Origin: Haematospirillum sp. H4485
GTDB taxonomy: Bacteria; Pseudomonadota; Alphaproteobacteria; Rhodospirillales; Rhodospirillaceae
Assembly: GCF_012102745.1 (NCBI RefSeq)
Contig: NZ_JAAVSY010000007.1
Span: forward strand, 55,172 to 119,171
DNA length: 64,000 nt
Reading direction: 5' to 3'
Part shown: piece by piece, positions 37,426 through 46,315 of the stretch
Position numbering within the stretch: the first letter of the stretch is position 1
Layout: each line of letters begins with the position of its first letter
Notes under the pieces: generated by a model
The model's database searches: none
What the model saw: only the letters and a program-made list of their open reading frames with translations
Told to the model about the DNA's origin: nothing
Program-made: the position numbers and the translations under genes

Positions 37426-39530
37426 TTACCTGAACGAGTACGGATCATCGTAAGGGGCGTAATACGACGATGCGTATGCCCCGAACTTCTTATCGAACTC
37501 GCGGTGGCTCTGCGGATTGGCCTTCAGGTATTCGATTGCCCCCTGAGAGGGGGTCGGGAACAGCTTGCGACCGCAACGGGGCAAAGAGTTCCCCCCGATT
37601 TACGGTCGTACCGTAGACCTTCTGAAATTCCCTGAGATTGTCCTCATCCTCGGTGTCTCTCATCATGTTCACGACAACATCGGGAAGGGTGCGAGCGTCC
37701 ATTTGCTGGAGCTGTTCAGCGGCGTAAGGCGCGGACGAGCTTGCCTTCCCCTGATGCCACGCGGGGGCAGTCTGCTGCTGTTTCGGCGGTGCGGCGGGCT
37801 ACTGCTGCTTGGCCGAACTCACCGGCTGGGGTGCCGATTGTCCTTGCTGCTGTTGCCCCTGCAAAGAATCCGTATTGGCGTACTCGTTGTTGGCCCTCAC
37901 CAAGTCAACGGCCTTCTTCTGGGCCTCAGTTCGGAAGTCGGTGAAGCTCGCACCAAGGTTGGCCTTACTCCATTTCCTGGCCCAGTCATAGAACTCGGCA
38001 GCCGCTTGGGGGCGACCAACGCTTGCTTGCCGAACTGCCTTTCGGGCTGCTAATGATCCCTCGGTACACACCGTCTTGGAGCTGGTGCATTTCCTGAGAC
38101 CCCAGGATCGGGTCCTTGCGGCCCTCCTGGTACTGGAGGATTTCCTCGTTGATCTTCTCGAAGCGTCCACGGGTCATCAGACCGTGGGTGAAGGCATTCA
38201 TGGCCCGAACCCGGAGCTGGGTCGGGTCCTCCTGCCCGGTGTACAGGCCCTTGGTGATCTGGAAGACGCTGTTCGGGTCGTCCGATTTCACCTCTTCCCC
38301 GGCCCCCGGGTAGACCTGCTGGAAGTGCAGCATGGCCTGGGCCTTCATCGGGTCCAGACGGGTCAGTTTCTTGAACTGGGGAGACTTGCGGAGGTCCTGG
38401 GTCGGATCGGCACTGATCTCGTCGCCAAGGGCGGAATGGAGGGTCCACTCCTGTTCCGCCCGGTCGTGCTGATCCGTCGCCCAATCGTGCTGCTGCATGG
38501 TCCACTTCCAGGACTGTTCAGCACGGGGCTTGGTCACCTCATCGTGGTACTTCCGGTCCTCGACAGCCCAGGTCCAACGCTGGTCATTGCGCTGGCGCTC
38601 CTCGATATGCTGCTGGGCCTGCTCCATCTTGGTCCGAATGACCGGGTCCTTGGACAAGACGGTATTGCCGGTCTTCAAATGGTCCAGCACGGACAACATG
38701 CTGGGGTCTTTGGAGGTCGAGGCAGCATCCATTACGGCTTCAGCCATGATTTGCCGGGACTTGGACCCAGATAGGCCCTTGCTGAACATCCCGTCGATTT
38801 CCGACTGAATGCCTGCCGCCCGTTCCTCCACGGGAAGATCGGTACGGGTGGCCCAGCGGCTCACGGAAATGCGGGAGTTGGCATCCACGTCCTTCTCGAT
38901 CTAAGCCACCCGGAACCGGACATGCTCCTGTCAGACGTTGTGATTGTAATGATCGATCAGCGGGTCCAGCACCTCGGTCAGCTCAGTGGGACGGAACTCA
39001 CCACCGCTGGCCTTGATCTTCTCACGGAACGCCTGGGACTGCTGGGCCAGGAACTGGTTCAGCTTGCCGGTGTCATCGGAGTTCTTGAGGTCACCATTCT
39101 GGTTCTAGGCCAGGGTCACGTCCCGACCATACTTCTCGCCAAGGGCGCGGAGCTGCTGCTCACGCCACCCCTTCTGGAACCAGGGGGAGGCACCAGCCGG
39201 GATCACGCCTTGGTCCACGAGGTCCTTGAACGCCTTCTTGTTCAGATCGGCGTCCTTCATCAGGGCATCGCGGTACGTTTGGTTGTCCTGTGCTGCTTCC
39301 TCTTTGGCTTGCTTGTCGATGTACGAGCCTGCCAGCTCCATCAGCTTGGGCTGGATTTGACCCAGGCCCTGGGCAAGCTGGGTGATCATGCTGTCGCCCT
39401 GCTGCTGAACGGCTTCAGCCTGAGGGCGGTAATAAATGTCCACGGGACGAGCATCGGGGCGAAGCTGGGCCTGTGCGAGGTCTGCGACTTGAACGCGGTC
39501 TTTCATGTGGTTCCGTTCTGTTGTGGGCAC
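37426..39530 (-). pseudogene. Broken large phage virion protein (internal-virion/tail-associated type)
   Basis: Joining the minus-strand frames gives a protein of about 690 residues. It starts near ATG 39506 (MKDRVQVADLAQAQL) with the PVDIYYRPQ leader common in podovirus internal virion proteins, and it is Gln-rich and helical throughout. Its end, around EYLKANPQSHREFDKKFG, is in a shifted frame. In-frame stops occur at 39107-39105 (TAG), 38933-38931 (TGA), 38903-38901 (TAG) and 37801-37799 (TAG). Frameshifts lie near 38040 and near 37570. The family assignment is inference from composition and motif. Confidence 0.65.
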
Positions 39531-39534
39531 ACCT

Positions 39535-39838
39535 CGGGGACCGGCAGCATGGGGCTGTTACCGGAGAGGTACGCTTCGTTGGGGGCAGGGCAAGAGGGGC
39601 AGAGGCTGGTTGGATTGACCCACCCGCCTGTAACGCTTATGGTGTGCATCACCCCTAGCATGAGGCTCCCGCGATGGCGGTCCTCCGAGGTATCGGTTCT
39701 CCGATGCCCAGGATGTCCGCTTGCTGGTCACCCTGAATGTTGGCTTTCCGGAGCCATGGGGACGTCCTTGGTTGTGGTCACGGTGTTCCGTTCTGGCGGA
39801 ACACTGGCCTGCTAGGGGATTAGCAGAGGAGTGCCGAG
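39535..39838 (+). ncRNA. Structured leader upstream of the reverse transcriptase, putative RT-associated RNA
   Basis: About 300 bases without a gene, ending at the small ORF. At least four hairpins line up in its 3' half. They are GTATCGG/CCGATGC (39690-39707, one wobble), TGGCT/AGCCA (39741-39756), a 10-bp stem CGGTGTTCCG/CGGAACACTG (39781-39806, one wobble) and CTGCTA/TAGCAG (39809-39826). Retrons and several defence RT families carry a template or cofactor RNA in exactly this position. That it is such an RNA is inference. Confidence 0.45.
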
Positions 39839-39970
39839 ATGAAGAAAAATTATCTCGGTCCGGTTCTCGGGCTGATCGAGTTGGTGACTGCTCTCGTAAA
39901 GCTCGCCTACTGGATTGAGAAGCTCGTGACCGTGACCGCTAACTACCTGAGACGCCCCATTGAAAATTAG
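39839..39970 (+). CDS. 43-residue hydrophobic ORF overlapping the reverse transcriptase
   Basis: The frame opens at ATG 39839 with GAGGAG upstream and runs to TAG 39968. It encodes a mostly hydrophobic, Leu/Val-rich helix (YLGPVLGLIELVTALVKLAY) with a basic end (YLRRPIEN). It overlaps the RT start by 11 bases, so the two are probably translationally coupled. It may be a membrane effector or only a coupling leader. I know of no family for it. Confidence 0.6.
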   Translation: MKKNYLGPVLGLIELVTALVKLAYWIEKLVTVTANYLRRPIEN

Positions 39971-40745
39971 GAATTATACGCAGAGATTTCAGCTATCTAG
40001 CGGGAAGTTCGTCTACGTTCAGGAGGACGAATGTCGCGCCAAGGGGCGGCAATTGTTGAGGTGGTCTCTGAAGAAATGGAGGCCACCGGGCTTTTATTTT
40101 CACTACCAGGATGGTGGGCATGTCGCGGCCATCAAGACCCACTTGGGAAGCCAATACTTCGCCAGGGCAGACCTGGAACGGTTCTTCTGGCACGTCACCC
40201 GGAACAAGGTGGTCCGAGCGTTGAAGCGGATCGGGTTCTGGTACGGTGACGCATACGAGTACGCAGTGAATGCGACCGTTGCCGACAAGGGGCGCTACTT
40301 CCTGCCCTTCGGCTTCGTTGAGTCCCCCTACCTCGCTACCATCTGCCTGGACAAGAGCAAGCTGGGGCTTGCTTTCCGGGAGTTGATGGACAAGGGGATC
40401 AAGCTGTCCGTCTACGTTGATGACGTGATCCTGTCCGGTGACGACAAGGCAGAGCTTGAGCAAGCCTTGGAGTTGATTGGACGGGTGGGCAGCGAGGTGG
40501 GATTCCCCCTCAACGCCACCAAGGTCCAGCGAGCTGGGCCAGAGGTGTCCGCGTTCAACATCGAGGCTGGCACTGGCCGGATGGCTGTGACAGACCACAG
40601 GATGCGGGAATTTGAAGCGGCAGTCCTCGAAGCCGGTGACGACCCCAGGTCCCGTGCCATCATCGCTTACGTCTCGACGGTGAACCGGGACCAATCCGAT
40701 GCCCTGACCGAGCTGCTGGAGGCCGCGCCCCATGCCGCCCCGTGA
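39960..40745 (+). CDS. Reverse transcriptase (RNA-directed DNA polymerase) of an unassigned group
   Basis: 261 residues from a TTG start at 39960. RT motifs are in order: RADLERFF (Asp71) in motif A, LPFGFVESPYLA (115-126) in motif B, VYVDDVILSG with Asp154/Asp155 in motif C, and GFPLNATKV (181-189), then a short thumb (FNIEAGTGRMAVTDHRM). All three catalytic aspartates are present. The retron VTG motif, a maturase domain and a helical-repeat C-terminus are not visible. It lies on the strand opposite to the decayed phage genes and is itself intact, which suggests selected cargo such as anti-phage defence. Confidence 0.88.
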   Translation: MKIRNYTQRFQLSSGKFVYVQEDECRAKGRQLLRWSLKKWRPPGFYFHYQDGGHVAAIKTHLGSQYFARADLERFFWHVTRNKVVRALKRIGFWYGDAYEYAVNATVADKGRYFLPFGFVESPYLATICLDKSKLGLAFRELMDKGIKLSVYVDDVILSGDDKAELEQALELIGRVGSEVGFPLNATKVQRAGPEVSAFNIEAGTGRMAVTDHRMREFEAAVLEAGDDPRSRAIIAYVSTVNRDQSDALTELLEAAPHAAP

Positions 40746-40828
40746 TTGTCCTTGCTGCCCCCTCGCAAGGGGGGCATCGGGGCGGGTCACGGGTCAGCAT
40801 GGGGCTTGCCCTGGTCATGTGCCTGGGA

Positions 40829-41035
40829 TCAGGCGTCCACCCGGCCAATGGTCGGCGGCTTGCCCGAACCGTTCGCCTTGATGGTGTCGAACAGCTTGGT
40901 CATGGCCTCGGTTGCGCTGGACTGGAGAATGCCGTCCTTGTCCAGGAACACGACGTTTTGATGGGGGTCTCTCATTATGGAGATGAAGCCACCACCGGGG
41001 CAGGTGATGACAGTGGTATCAATGGCAGAGTTCAT
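40829..41035 (-). CDS. Small phage protein of unknown function
   Basis: 68 residues, MNSAIDTTVITCPGGGFIS..., intact. It includes a VFLDKDGILQSSATEAMTKLF segment. It lies 18 bases after the 41054 gene on the same strand. Codon use matches the neighbouring phage genes. No family is recognised. Confidence 0.55.
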   Translation of the reverse strand: MNSAIDTTVITCPGGGFISIMRDPHQNVVFLDKDGILQSSATEAMTKLFDTIKANGSGKPPTIGRVDA

Positions 41036-41053
41036 GTGCTGTTGGTCCTTGGG

Positions 41054-41365
41054 TTAGACGGGGACGGCGCAAAGGTCGTTGTCGTTGAAAGCGGGTTGCT
41101 GGGGGATCGGGGCTTGGTCGTATCCGTGGACAGGGCGCTGAAGCTGGCGGATGGTCTGGTCCACCTTCTCGAAATGGAGGACGACATACGGCAGGGACAA
41201 CGGGGTGACGTTCCCGTTGGTGTCCCTGGTTATGCCCTCATGCCAGACAACAAAAGGCCCCCACTCAGCAGGGGCCTTCCAGGTCTTCTTCTTGTACCCT
41301 TCCACGGGTTCGTCGGGGTCATAGACCTTGGTTCGCAGGTTGCCGTTGGTGACGTATTACGCCAT
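41054..41365 (-). pseudogene. Small phage protein with an ochre stop at codon 3
   Basis: ATG 41365 overlaps the previous stop (TAATG). The frame reads Met-Ala-stop (TAA at 41359-41357), then continues about 100 residues with clear coding character: YVTNGNLRTKVYDPDEP, WKAPAEWGPFVVWHEG. A GTG at 41305 could start an 83-residue remnant. A single C-to-T change from CAA would explain the stop. Confidence 0.55.
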
Positions 41366-41907
41366 TAGTGGCGGGCCTTGCTGATCTTGATCAGGCCAGA
41401 GCGGACAGCCGCCCGATACTTCATTTCCCCCTTGGGGGTCTTCAGGATCAACTTGCCATTCTGGCCCTTCCTGATCTCCAGACCCTCGCCAAGCTGGGCC
41501 CTCAGCAGGGCATCCGGGTTGATGGTGTCCAGGTTCTCCAGGTACGCCTGGGCAACCTTCTGGTATCCCGAGGTGGTCCGCTTGCGGGCCTGATCCTGGA
41601 CGGCCTGTTTCATCAGATCGCGGCTCTTGGGGGCCTGGGAAGCCCACGCGAACACGTCATCCGCATGGGGGCCGACACGATCCACCACGGCACGGGCCTG
41701 AGCTTCAAAGGCTCCCCGCACCTGATCCACCATGGCGCGGACCTAGGCAGGCTCCTTGCCCATCTTGGAAGCGGCTTGGATGATGTGAGCCTCCCGCACC
41801 TCCTGCCCGTTGGAGATGTCCAGGACCGCCCCCACGGCAGTGCTGGGGCTGACATGGTTGCCCTTGTCGTCAATGATGGTGGTCGGTTCGGGGGTGATGT
41901 GGCTCAT
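41365..41907 (-). pseudogene. Phage protein interrupted by an amber stop
   Basis: From ATG 41907 (MSHITPEPTTIIDDKG) the frame runs 54 codons to TAG at 41745-41743. It then continues 126 residues in the same frame to TAA 41365. The protein is helical and charged, with MVDQVRGAFEAQARAVVDRV and TPKGEMKYRAAVRSG. It might be a scaffold or minor structural protein; its function is unknown. Confidence 0.6.
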
Positions 41908-41910
41908 GGT

Positions 41911-42573
41911 GGTTCCTATGGGAATGGCGAAATACCACCCGACCTCCTACGAAATAGGAAGACAGGTGGTGACAGACGAAGGCAGGGGATAGGCGATGGT
42001 CAGCCTCTGGGTTCTAGGGGTTCACCCTGTCCAGCAGAGGACATTCCATGCTGTTCAGCATGGGTTGTTTCTTGGGGGAGGTGGTACGGGTACTCCGTCC
42101 TTACCCACACCTCAGTCAGACCAAGGTGGAATCTTCCAAGCAACCAAATGACAGCATCATGATAACCAAGGCTGTACCAGTAGAGTGACCATGAGGTAAC
42201 AGCATTGGTATGTGATCACAGAGGCCCCATGTATTGGTGCAAACTATTTCCAAAGCACTGATACGGCAGGGAAATTTCATATGAGTCGTGGTCTGGCAAC
42301 TCGGCAGCCACGGGGTGGTGCGGAGAGGTCACAGCCCCACACCACCCCGGCCCACAGTCGGACAGGAACCACCCTGCACATGTATTGGTGCAACCAAATT
42401 GCTCATGGCCCTGGGAGTTGATTTAAGGGGTGCTGGAGACTCGAAGGGCCGGCGCTGGTGGGGTCTCGTAGCCCATGGGGCTGCAATCGACTCCAGCGAG
42501 TCCCTGGCGGGCTTGCTGGGCGATGGCGATCTCACGGATGGGCTGGGCGTTCAGTCCGCATTGGTGCAACCTA
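41911..42573. other. Non-coding phage region with three copies of a TTGGTGCAA motif
   Basis: About 660 bases without a convincing gene. The motif ATTGGTGCAAmC occurs at 42233-42244, 42384-42395 and 42560-42571. The first two copies share the longer CATGTATTGGTGCAA. On the minus strand each reads GTTGCACCAAT. They may be repressor operators or phage promoters. Confidence 0.6.
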
Positions 42574-42874
42574 TTACCCGGAGACCACGAAGACCGTCAT
42601 GGCGTGGGCCTTCGGCGTCCCCGCCTGGGTGGTCAGGTAGATCGCCTGCTTGCGGTTCAGGTGGAACTCGGTGATCCTGCGTGGCCCCCTTGGTGCCACG
42701 AGGTAGTAGCGTGTTGGTGCGGCACACTGCACCGAACTGCTCCAGCGTGGTCATGTGGTTCTTGATCAGGCGGCGGATCATCCGGTCTCCCGAGTAGCCA
42801 AGAGCCTGGGCAAGGTCCAGGTCACGGACGGTCTCGGTCTCGGTATTGATGCTCAGAAACGACAAAGCCCCCAC
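42574..42874 (-). pseudogene. Frameshifted Rha/antirepressor-type phage regulator
   Basis: The first frame gives TETVRDLDLAQALGYSGDRMIRRLIKNH. After PRGTKG the coding signal moves to another frame, ITEFHLNRKQAIYLTTQAGTP, and ends at TAA 42576-42574. ExxLNRKQA is the typical core of Rha-type phage regulators. One frameshift near 42685 is enough to explain it. A TTGGTGCAA motif overlaps the stop. Confidence 0.65.
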
Positions 42875-42916
42875 CGGAGGACCGGCAGGGGCTTGGCAAT
42901 GGCAGCCTGGGAAGGA

Positions 42917-43123
42917 TCAGGCGAAGGACGGAACCTCCCCGCCCTCCAGCAGGGAAGCGAACGCCTGCTGATCCTCGGGTGACATGAACGACAGACCCGC
43001 AGTCAGGGCACGCCCCATCCAAGCCAAGAGGTCGGTGGTGTCCATGATGCCGCCCCGGAGGTCGTTCCCGGCCTCGGTGATCAGGGTGGAGATGGTGGCG
43101 GCTGCGTTGGTCTGGGTGGTCAT
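42917..43123 (-). CDS. Small phage protein of unknown function
   Basis: 68 residues, intact: MTTQTNAAATISTLITEAGN..., with SFMSPEDQQAFASLLEGGEV. Acidic and helical. It lies upstream of the broken Rha-type gene on the same strand. No family is recognised. Confidence 0.5.
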   Translation of the reverse strand: MTTQTNAAATISTLITEAGNDLRGGIMDTTDLLAWMGRALTAGLSFMSPEDQQAFASLLEGGEVPSFA

Positions 43124-43268
43124 GTCTGGGTTCCCCTGGTGGTGCGTTGTTGCCCCGCCTGTATGAGTCCTCGGGGAATCTGTGTAAAATGAAAAAACAA
43201 AATTAAACCAAATATTTAATGACGATGTCGCAACTGTCCCGAGGTCGTTAGCGTTTCTCCCCCCAGGC

Positions 43269-43955
43269 TCACGCCTCCAACCGCCTCAACAGACGGGACA
43301 CGCTCATGGGGTGCCACTGCCCACCGGCAGGCGTCGGGACGTTCCGGTCGTTCAGGGCCTTGGCGATGCCGCCCATGCTGGTGATGCCCTCGGCGCGGAT
43401 GGTGGAGATGATCGGAAGCAGGCTCACGGCCCTCTGGTTAGCCCCGGAAGCCCGAACCTCTGCTGAACGCTCCAGACCCCGCCCACGTTGATCCTCGGTC
43501 AGCTCGTACCCACGATACCCGCCCAGCTTGACCCCTCGGGCCTTGGCTGCGGCAAGGGCAGCCTTGGTCCGCTGGCTGATCTTCCTGGCCTCTTCCTCGG
43601 CAATGGCAGCCTCAATGTGCAGGCGGAAGGGATCAGCCTCGGGCATGTCGCAGGCGACGAAGCGGACATCCGACTTCATCAAGGTGGCGATGAAGGCCAC
43701 GTCTCGGGCCAGCCGGTCGAGCTTGGCAATCAGCAGGGTTGCCCCAGTCTTCCGGCAAGCCTCCATCGCTGCACGAAGCTGGGGCCGGTCCTGGTCGGTC
43801 TTCCTGCCGCTCTCCACTTCCACAAAGGGTGGCTTGATGGTGGTGTCCCCATCCCGGAGGAACCGACGCACAGCCTCTTGCTGCGCCTCCAGCCCCAGAC
43901 CAGACCGGCACTGCTTCTCGGTGGATACCCGGTAATACTCGACATAGCTGGTCAT
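43269..43955 (-). CDS. Serine recombinase (resolvase/invertase family)
   Basis: 228 residues from ATG 43955 ([15 protein letters not shown]). A Met 14 codons upstream is possible. The catalytic serine is in YYRVSTEKQ. The conserved arginine region is [20 protein letters not shown], followed by the E-helix [20 protein letters not shown] and a short DNA-binding tail ([19 protein letters not shown]). It lacks the zinc-ribbon/coiled-coil of large integrases. It is intact, unlike the tyrosine integrase of the same element. Confidence 0.9.
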   Translation of the reverse strand: MTSYVEYYRVSTEKQCRSGLGLEAQQEAVRRFLRDGDTTIKPPFVEVESGRKTDQDRPQLRAAMEACRKTGATLLIAKLDRLARDVAFIATLMKSDVRFVACDMPEADPFRLHIEAAIAEEEARKISQRTKAALAAAKARGVKLGGYRGYELTEDQRGRGLERSAEVRASGANQRAVSLLPIISTIRAEGITSMGGIAKALNDRNVPTPAGGQWHPMSVSRLLRRLEA

Positions 43956-44193
43956 GGCAGCCTCATCACACATGCTGTCAACATCCGTTGATACCATGTG
44001 ATACGACTGAGGGAGTCAGGGTGTCAAGGGCGTGGGCAGGACCAAGGCGACACAGAAGCCGGGCGGAAAGGTCCGCACACCCACCCGCGCCTGGGATCAA
44101 CTCTGTGTGCCCGTGCGTGACGCGAGGCCCCCGCCAAGGGGGGAAGCCGCGCTCTCGCCAGTACGGAGAGGGGGACGAATTTTTTCGCTGGTT

Positions 44194-45105
44194 TTAAGTG
44201 GTGCCCACCTCTGGCGTAGACCTGTGCGCCTCCAGGAAGGGATCGATCACGGCCTGGGCCATCGCAACCTGTGACATATTCCTTCTTGCAAATTGAGGCG
44301 GTGTATTGATGAGGGAGGCGAACCGGGCCGGATCGATGTCGAGAACTGTCTCGTAAACCACACCCCCATTCCCATCAACGACATGCATAACAACGCTTTC
44401 CACGATTTCGTGGTCCTCAAGGTGATAGGCGTGGTCAATAAACGCAAGGTCTATGCTGTAATACCCCTGTCCTCGCGTAATCCGGCCACTCTCGTCAATC
44501 CTGACGTTTTCGATTTTTGATGTAATTGCGCCTTTCAGCTCATCGTTGCTGACAATCTTTTGCCCAAAGAGAGACTGGGCATCAGCCATGTATGCGAAAA
44601 TCCAAGGCACGTTTCTTAGGTTGGCTCCAGTGTAAAGATAACCCTCTTCACCCATGTACGTTTCAAGCATGGATTTTGCCAAATTATCTGATATGCGAAC
44701 TCCAGTATCTTTTTCAAGAATGTAGAGAACGCGATCAAAGTTATCGGCCAGAATGCGAAGGATTTTTAGTGGAAGGCCATCAATGGATTTACGCTTGGTC
44801 TTTCCGCCAGAGCTTCGGGCGGAAACGTAAGGGCACCACTGGTGGGCTTCTGGACCGAAGTCAGGAAAACCATCGATCCTTTTGCCAGTATGCTTCCCAT
44901 ATGGCCTATCGGTGTTGCTGAGAGGCTTGTACAGCCCAATTATTTGAATTGGATTGTCGCAGGCGGGGCAGACTGCATACTGTCTCCATAGCCCATCTGC
45001 CGCCTGCTGATAATGCGGGTATTTCTTGTCGGTGTCGTATTCAAAATTCGTCTTCTCGATTTCTTTAACGACATGGGATTTTGAAGTCAGCTTGTATACC
45101 CGCAT
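44194..45105 (-). CDS. Uncharacterised protein with a Cys-x-x-Cys motif, island cargo
   Basis: 303 residues. One CPAC knuckle near residue 46 and a WCPYVSARSSGGKTKRKS segment near residue 90 suggest a small metal or nucleic-acid binding part. The rest is mixed alpha/beta (LPLKILRILADNFDRVLYIL, GYYSIDLAFIDHAYHLEDHEIV). Lower GC than the flanking phage genes indicates a different origin. No family is recognised. Being intact in a decayed element hints at a useful function. Confidence 0.6.
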   Translation of the reverse strand: MRVYKLTSKSHVVKEIEKTNFEYDTDKKYPHYQQAADGLWRQYAVCPACDNPIQIIGLYKPLSNTDRPYGKHTGKRIDGFPDFGPEAHQWCPYVSARSSGGKTKRKSIDGLPLKILRILADNFDRVLYILEKDTGVRISDNLAKSMLETYMGEEGYLYTGANLRNVPWIFAYMADAQSLFGQKIVSNDELKGAITSKIENVRIDESGRITRGQGYYSIDLAFIDHAYHLEDHEIVESVVMHVVDGNGGVVYETVLDIDPARFASLINTPPQFARRNMSQVAMAQAVIDPFLEAHRSTPEVGTT

Positions 45106-45259
45106 ACCCCAGCCCCTTCACTCTTGATCTGTTGCAAGCATAACGTCAGTTCAAAAATCAGGTAAGTGGTGATGGCGCTACCCGTTTTTCTTGCGACAAG
45201 GACGAAAGGGACGTGCCGTGGCATCATCGTCCGATCTGTCCGAGACAGGAGAGCGACCA

Positions 45260-45595
45260 ATGGACCTCTCTCAGTTCAGCGCCTTCATGCTCGCCTTCAC
45301 CAAGCGATACCCCAGGACCCACGCAACAGCCTTGCAGGTCCTGCTGGGCGTTGCCGACAGCCCCGGCATCACCACCCGCGACCTTCGGGAGGACATGGGG
45401 CTGACCCAGTCGGCCATTTCGCGGAACGTGGGGCTGTTGGGGGGCGGATACGCCCACGGTGGCAAGACCGTGAAGGGTTACGGGCTGGTGTCTGCGTACC
45501 CCTGCATCGAGGACAACAGGACCCATACGGTGATGATTAGCCGCAGGGGAAAGAAGGTGCTGTCTGAGTTGCTGGCCGAAGCCCGCATATCGTGA
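45260..45595 (+). CDS. Winged-helix transcriptional regulator (MarR-like)
   Basis: 111 residues from ATG 45260, with CAGGAGAG upstream. The helix-turn-helix is DSPGITTRDLREDMGLTQSA followed by ISRNVGLL, then a wing (GYGLVSAYPCIEDNRTHTVMIS) and RRGKKVLSEL. It resembles phage MarR-like replication or lysogeny regulators. It stands alone on the plus strand between two uncharacterised minus-strand genes. Confidence 0.75.
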   Translation: MDLSQFSAFMLAFTKRYPRTHATALQVLLGVADSPGITTRDLREDMGLTQSAISRNVGLLGGGYAHGGKTVKGYGLVSAYPCIEDNRTHTVMISRRGKKVLSELLAEARIS

Positions 45596-45604
45596 CGGCG
45601 GGGC

Positions 45605-46237
45605 TTACCCCTTTGGAAGCATCCCTAGGATCGGCAGGTCTCTCAGTGCCTCGGATGTTGTACTTGAGAGGAACGCATCAAGCAGGTTTCCCGTTGATCG
45701 GGCGGCATGATCGAAAGAGGGGTGATGGGCCTTCGCAACAAAGAAGTCTCGGCTACATGCTGAGAGCGTGTTGATTAAATTGTCAGGAACCACGCTGTTT
45801 TCACCCACCCGGCCAACAATGAGAGTGTCGTGCGTCAAGGGAGTATAAACAGCGTTGATCGTTCCAACATCGGCAAATACGAGTGGAATGTACTTCCCAT
45901 CAGAATTACGGCAGACAGCAATGCAATCCGGCAAGGGGATGCCTCCCTCACCAATGTGCAGTTTGGACCACTTCATCTTCTGCAACTCATCCATCCGCAG
46001 CTCTGGAGAAAGGGTTTCGCCTAACGCCTTGTTGTGGGCACGACGTGTTGCGCTGTCCACCTCGCCCAAGAATTTGGCGGTAAGCTCTTTCATCGCCTCA
46101 ACCTGGGTGGGAAAGTAGCTGCCGAACCCACTCTTCATCATCTGAAGGGCAAAGCGTTCAAATGCCTCCAAGGAGAACCCCGCCTTCCTAAGCGCAGTTT
46201 CATGCCGACGAAAGAGAGAATAAATTTCCTCAAGCAT
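45605..46237 (-). CDS. Uncharacterised protein, island cargo
   Basis: 210 residues. Helical N-terminus (MLEEIYSLFRRHETALRKAG) with LGEVDSATRRAHNKALGE, then an alpha/beta half with LPDCIAVCRNSDGKYIPLVFAD and LINTLSACSRDFFVAKAHHP. No catalytic motif is evident. The region has lower GC than the phage genes, like the 44194-45105 gene, so both may have arrived as cargo. Confidence 0.55.
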   Translation of the reverse strand: MLEEIYSLFRRHETALRKAGFSLEAFERFALQMMKSGFGSYFPTQVEAMKELTAKFLGEVDSATRRAHNKALGETLSPELRMDELQKMKWSKLHIGEGGIPLPDCIAVCRNSDGKYIPLVFADVGTINAVYTPLTHDTLIVGRVGENSVVPDNLINTLSACSRDFFVAKAHHPSFDHAARSTGNLLDAFLSSTTSEALRDLPILGMLPKG

Positions 46238-46315
46238 TAATTTAGACGGAGATGCACCCTCTAGGCCGAGAAGCTTCTTTGAAGTTTGCTTTTCGAGAAA
46301 GAGGTTGCTGCACTT

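Noticed and set aside
37426..41907. Stop-codon recoding (amber or ochre read as glutamine) in the phage genes
   Set aside because: TAG, TAA and TGA all occur as interruptions, and frameshifts are present too, so decay is simpler. The C-to-T pattern is kept as a finding.
39535..42576. A diversity-generating retroelement around the reverse transcriptase
   Set aside because: No pair of near-identical template/variable repeats with adenine-biased differences was found near the RT, and no C-type-lectin target gene is present.
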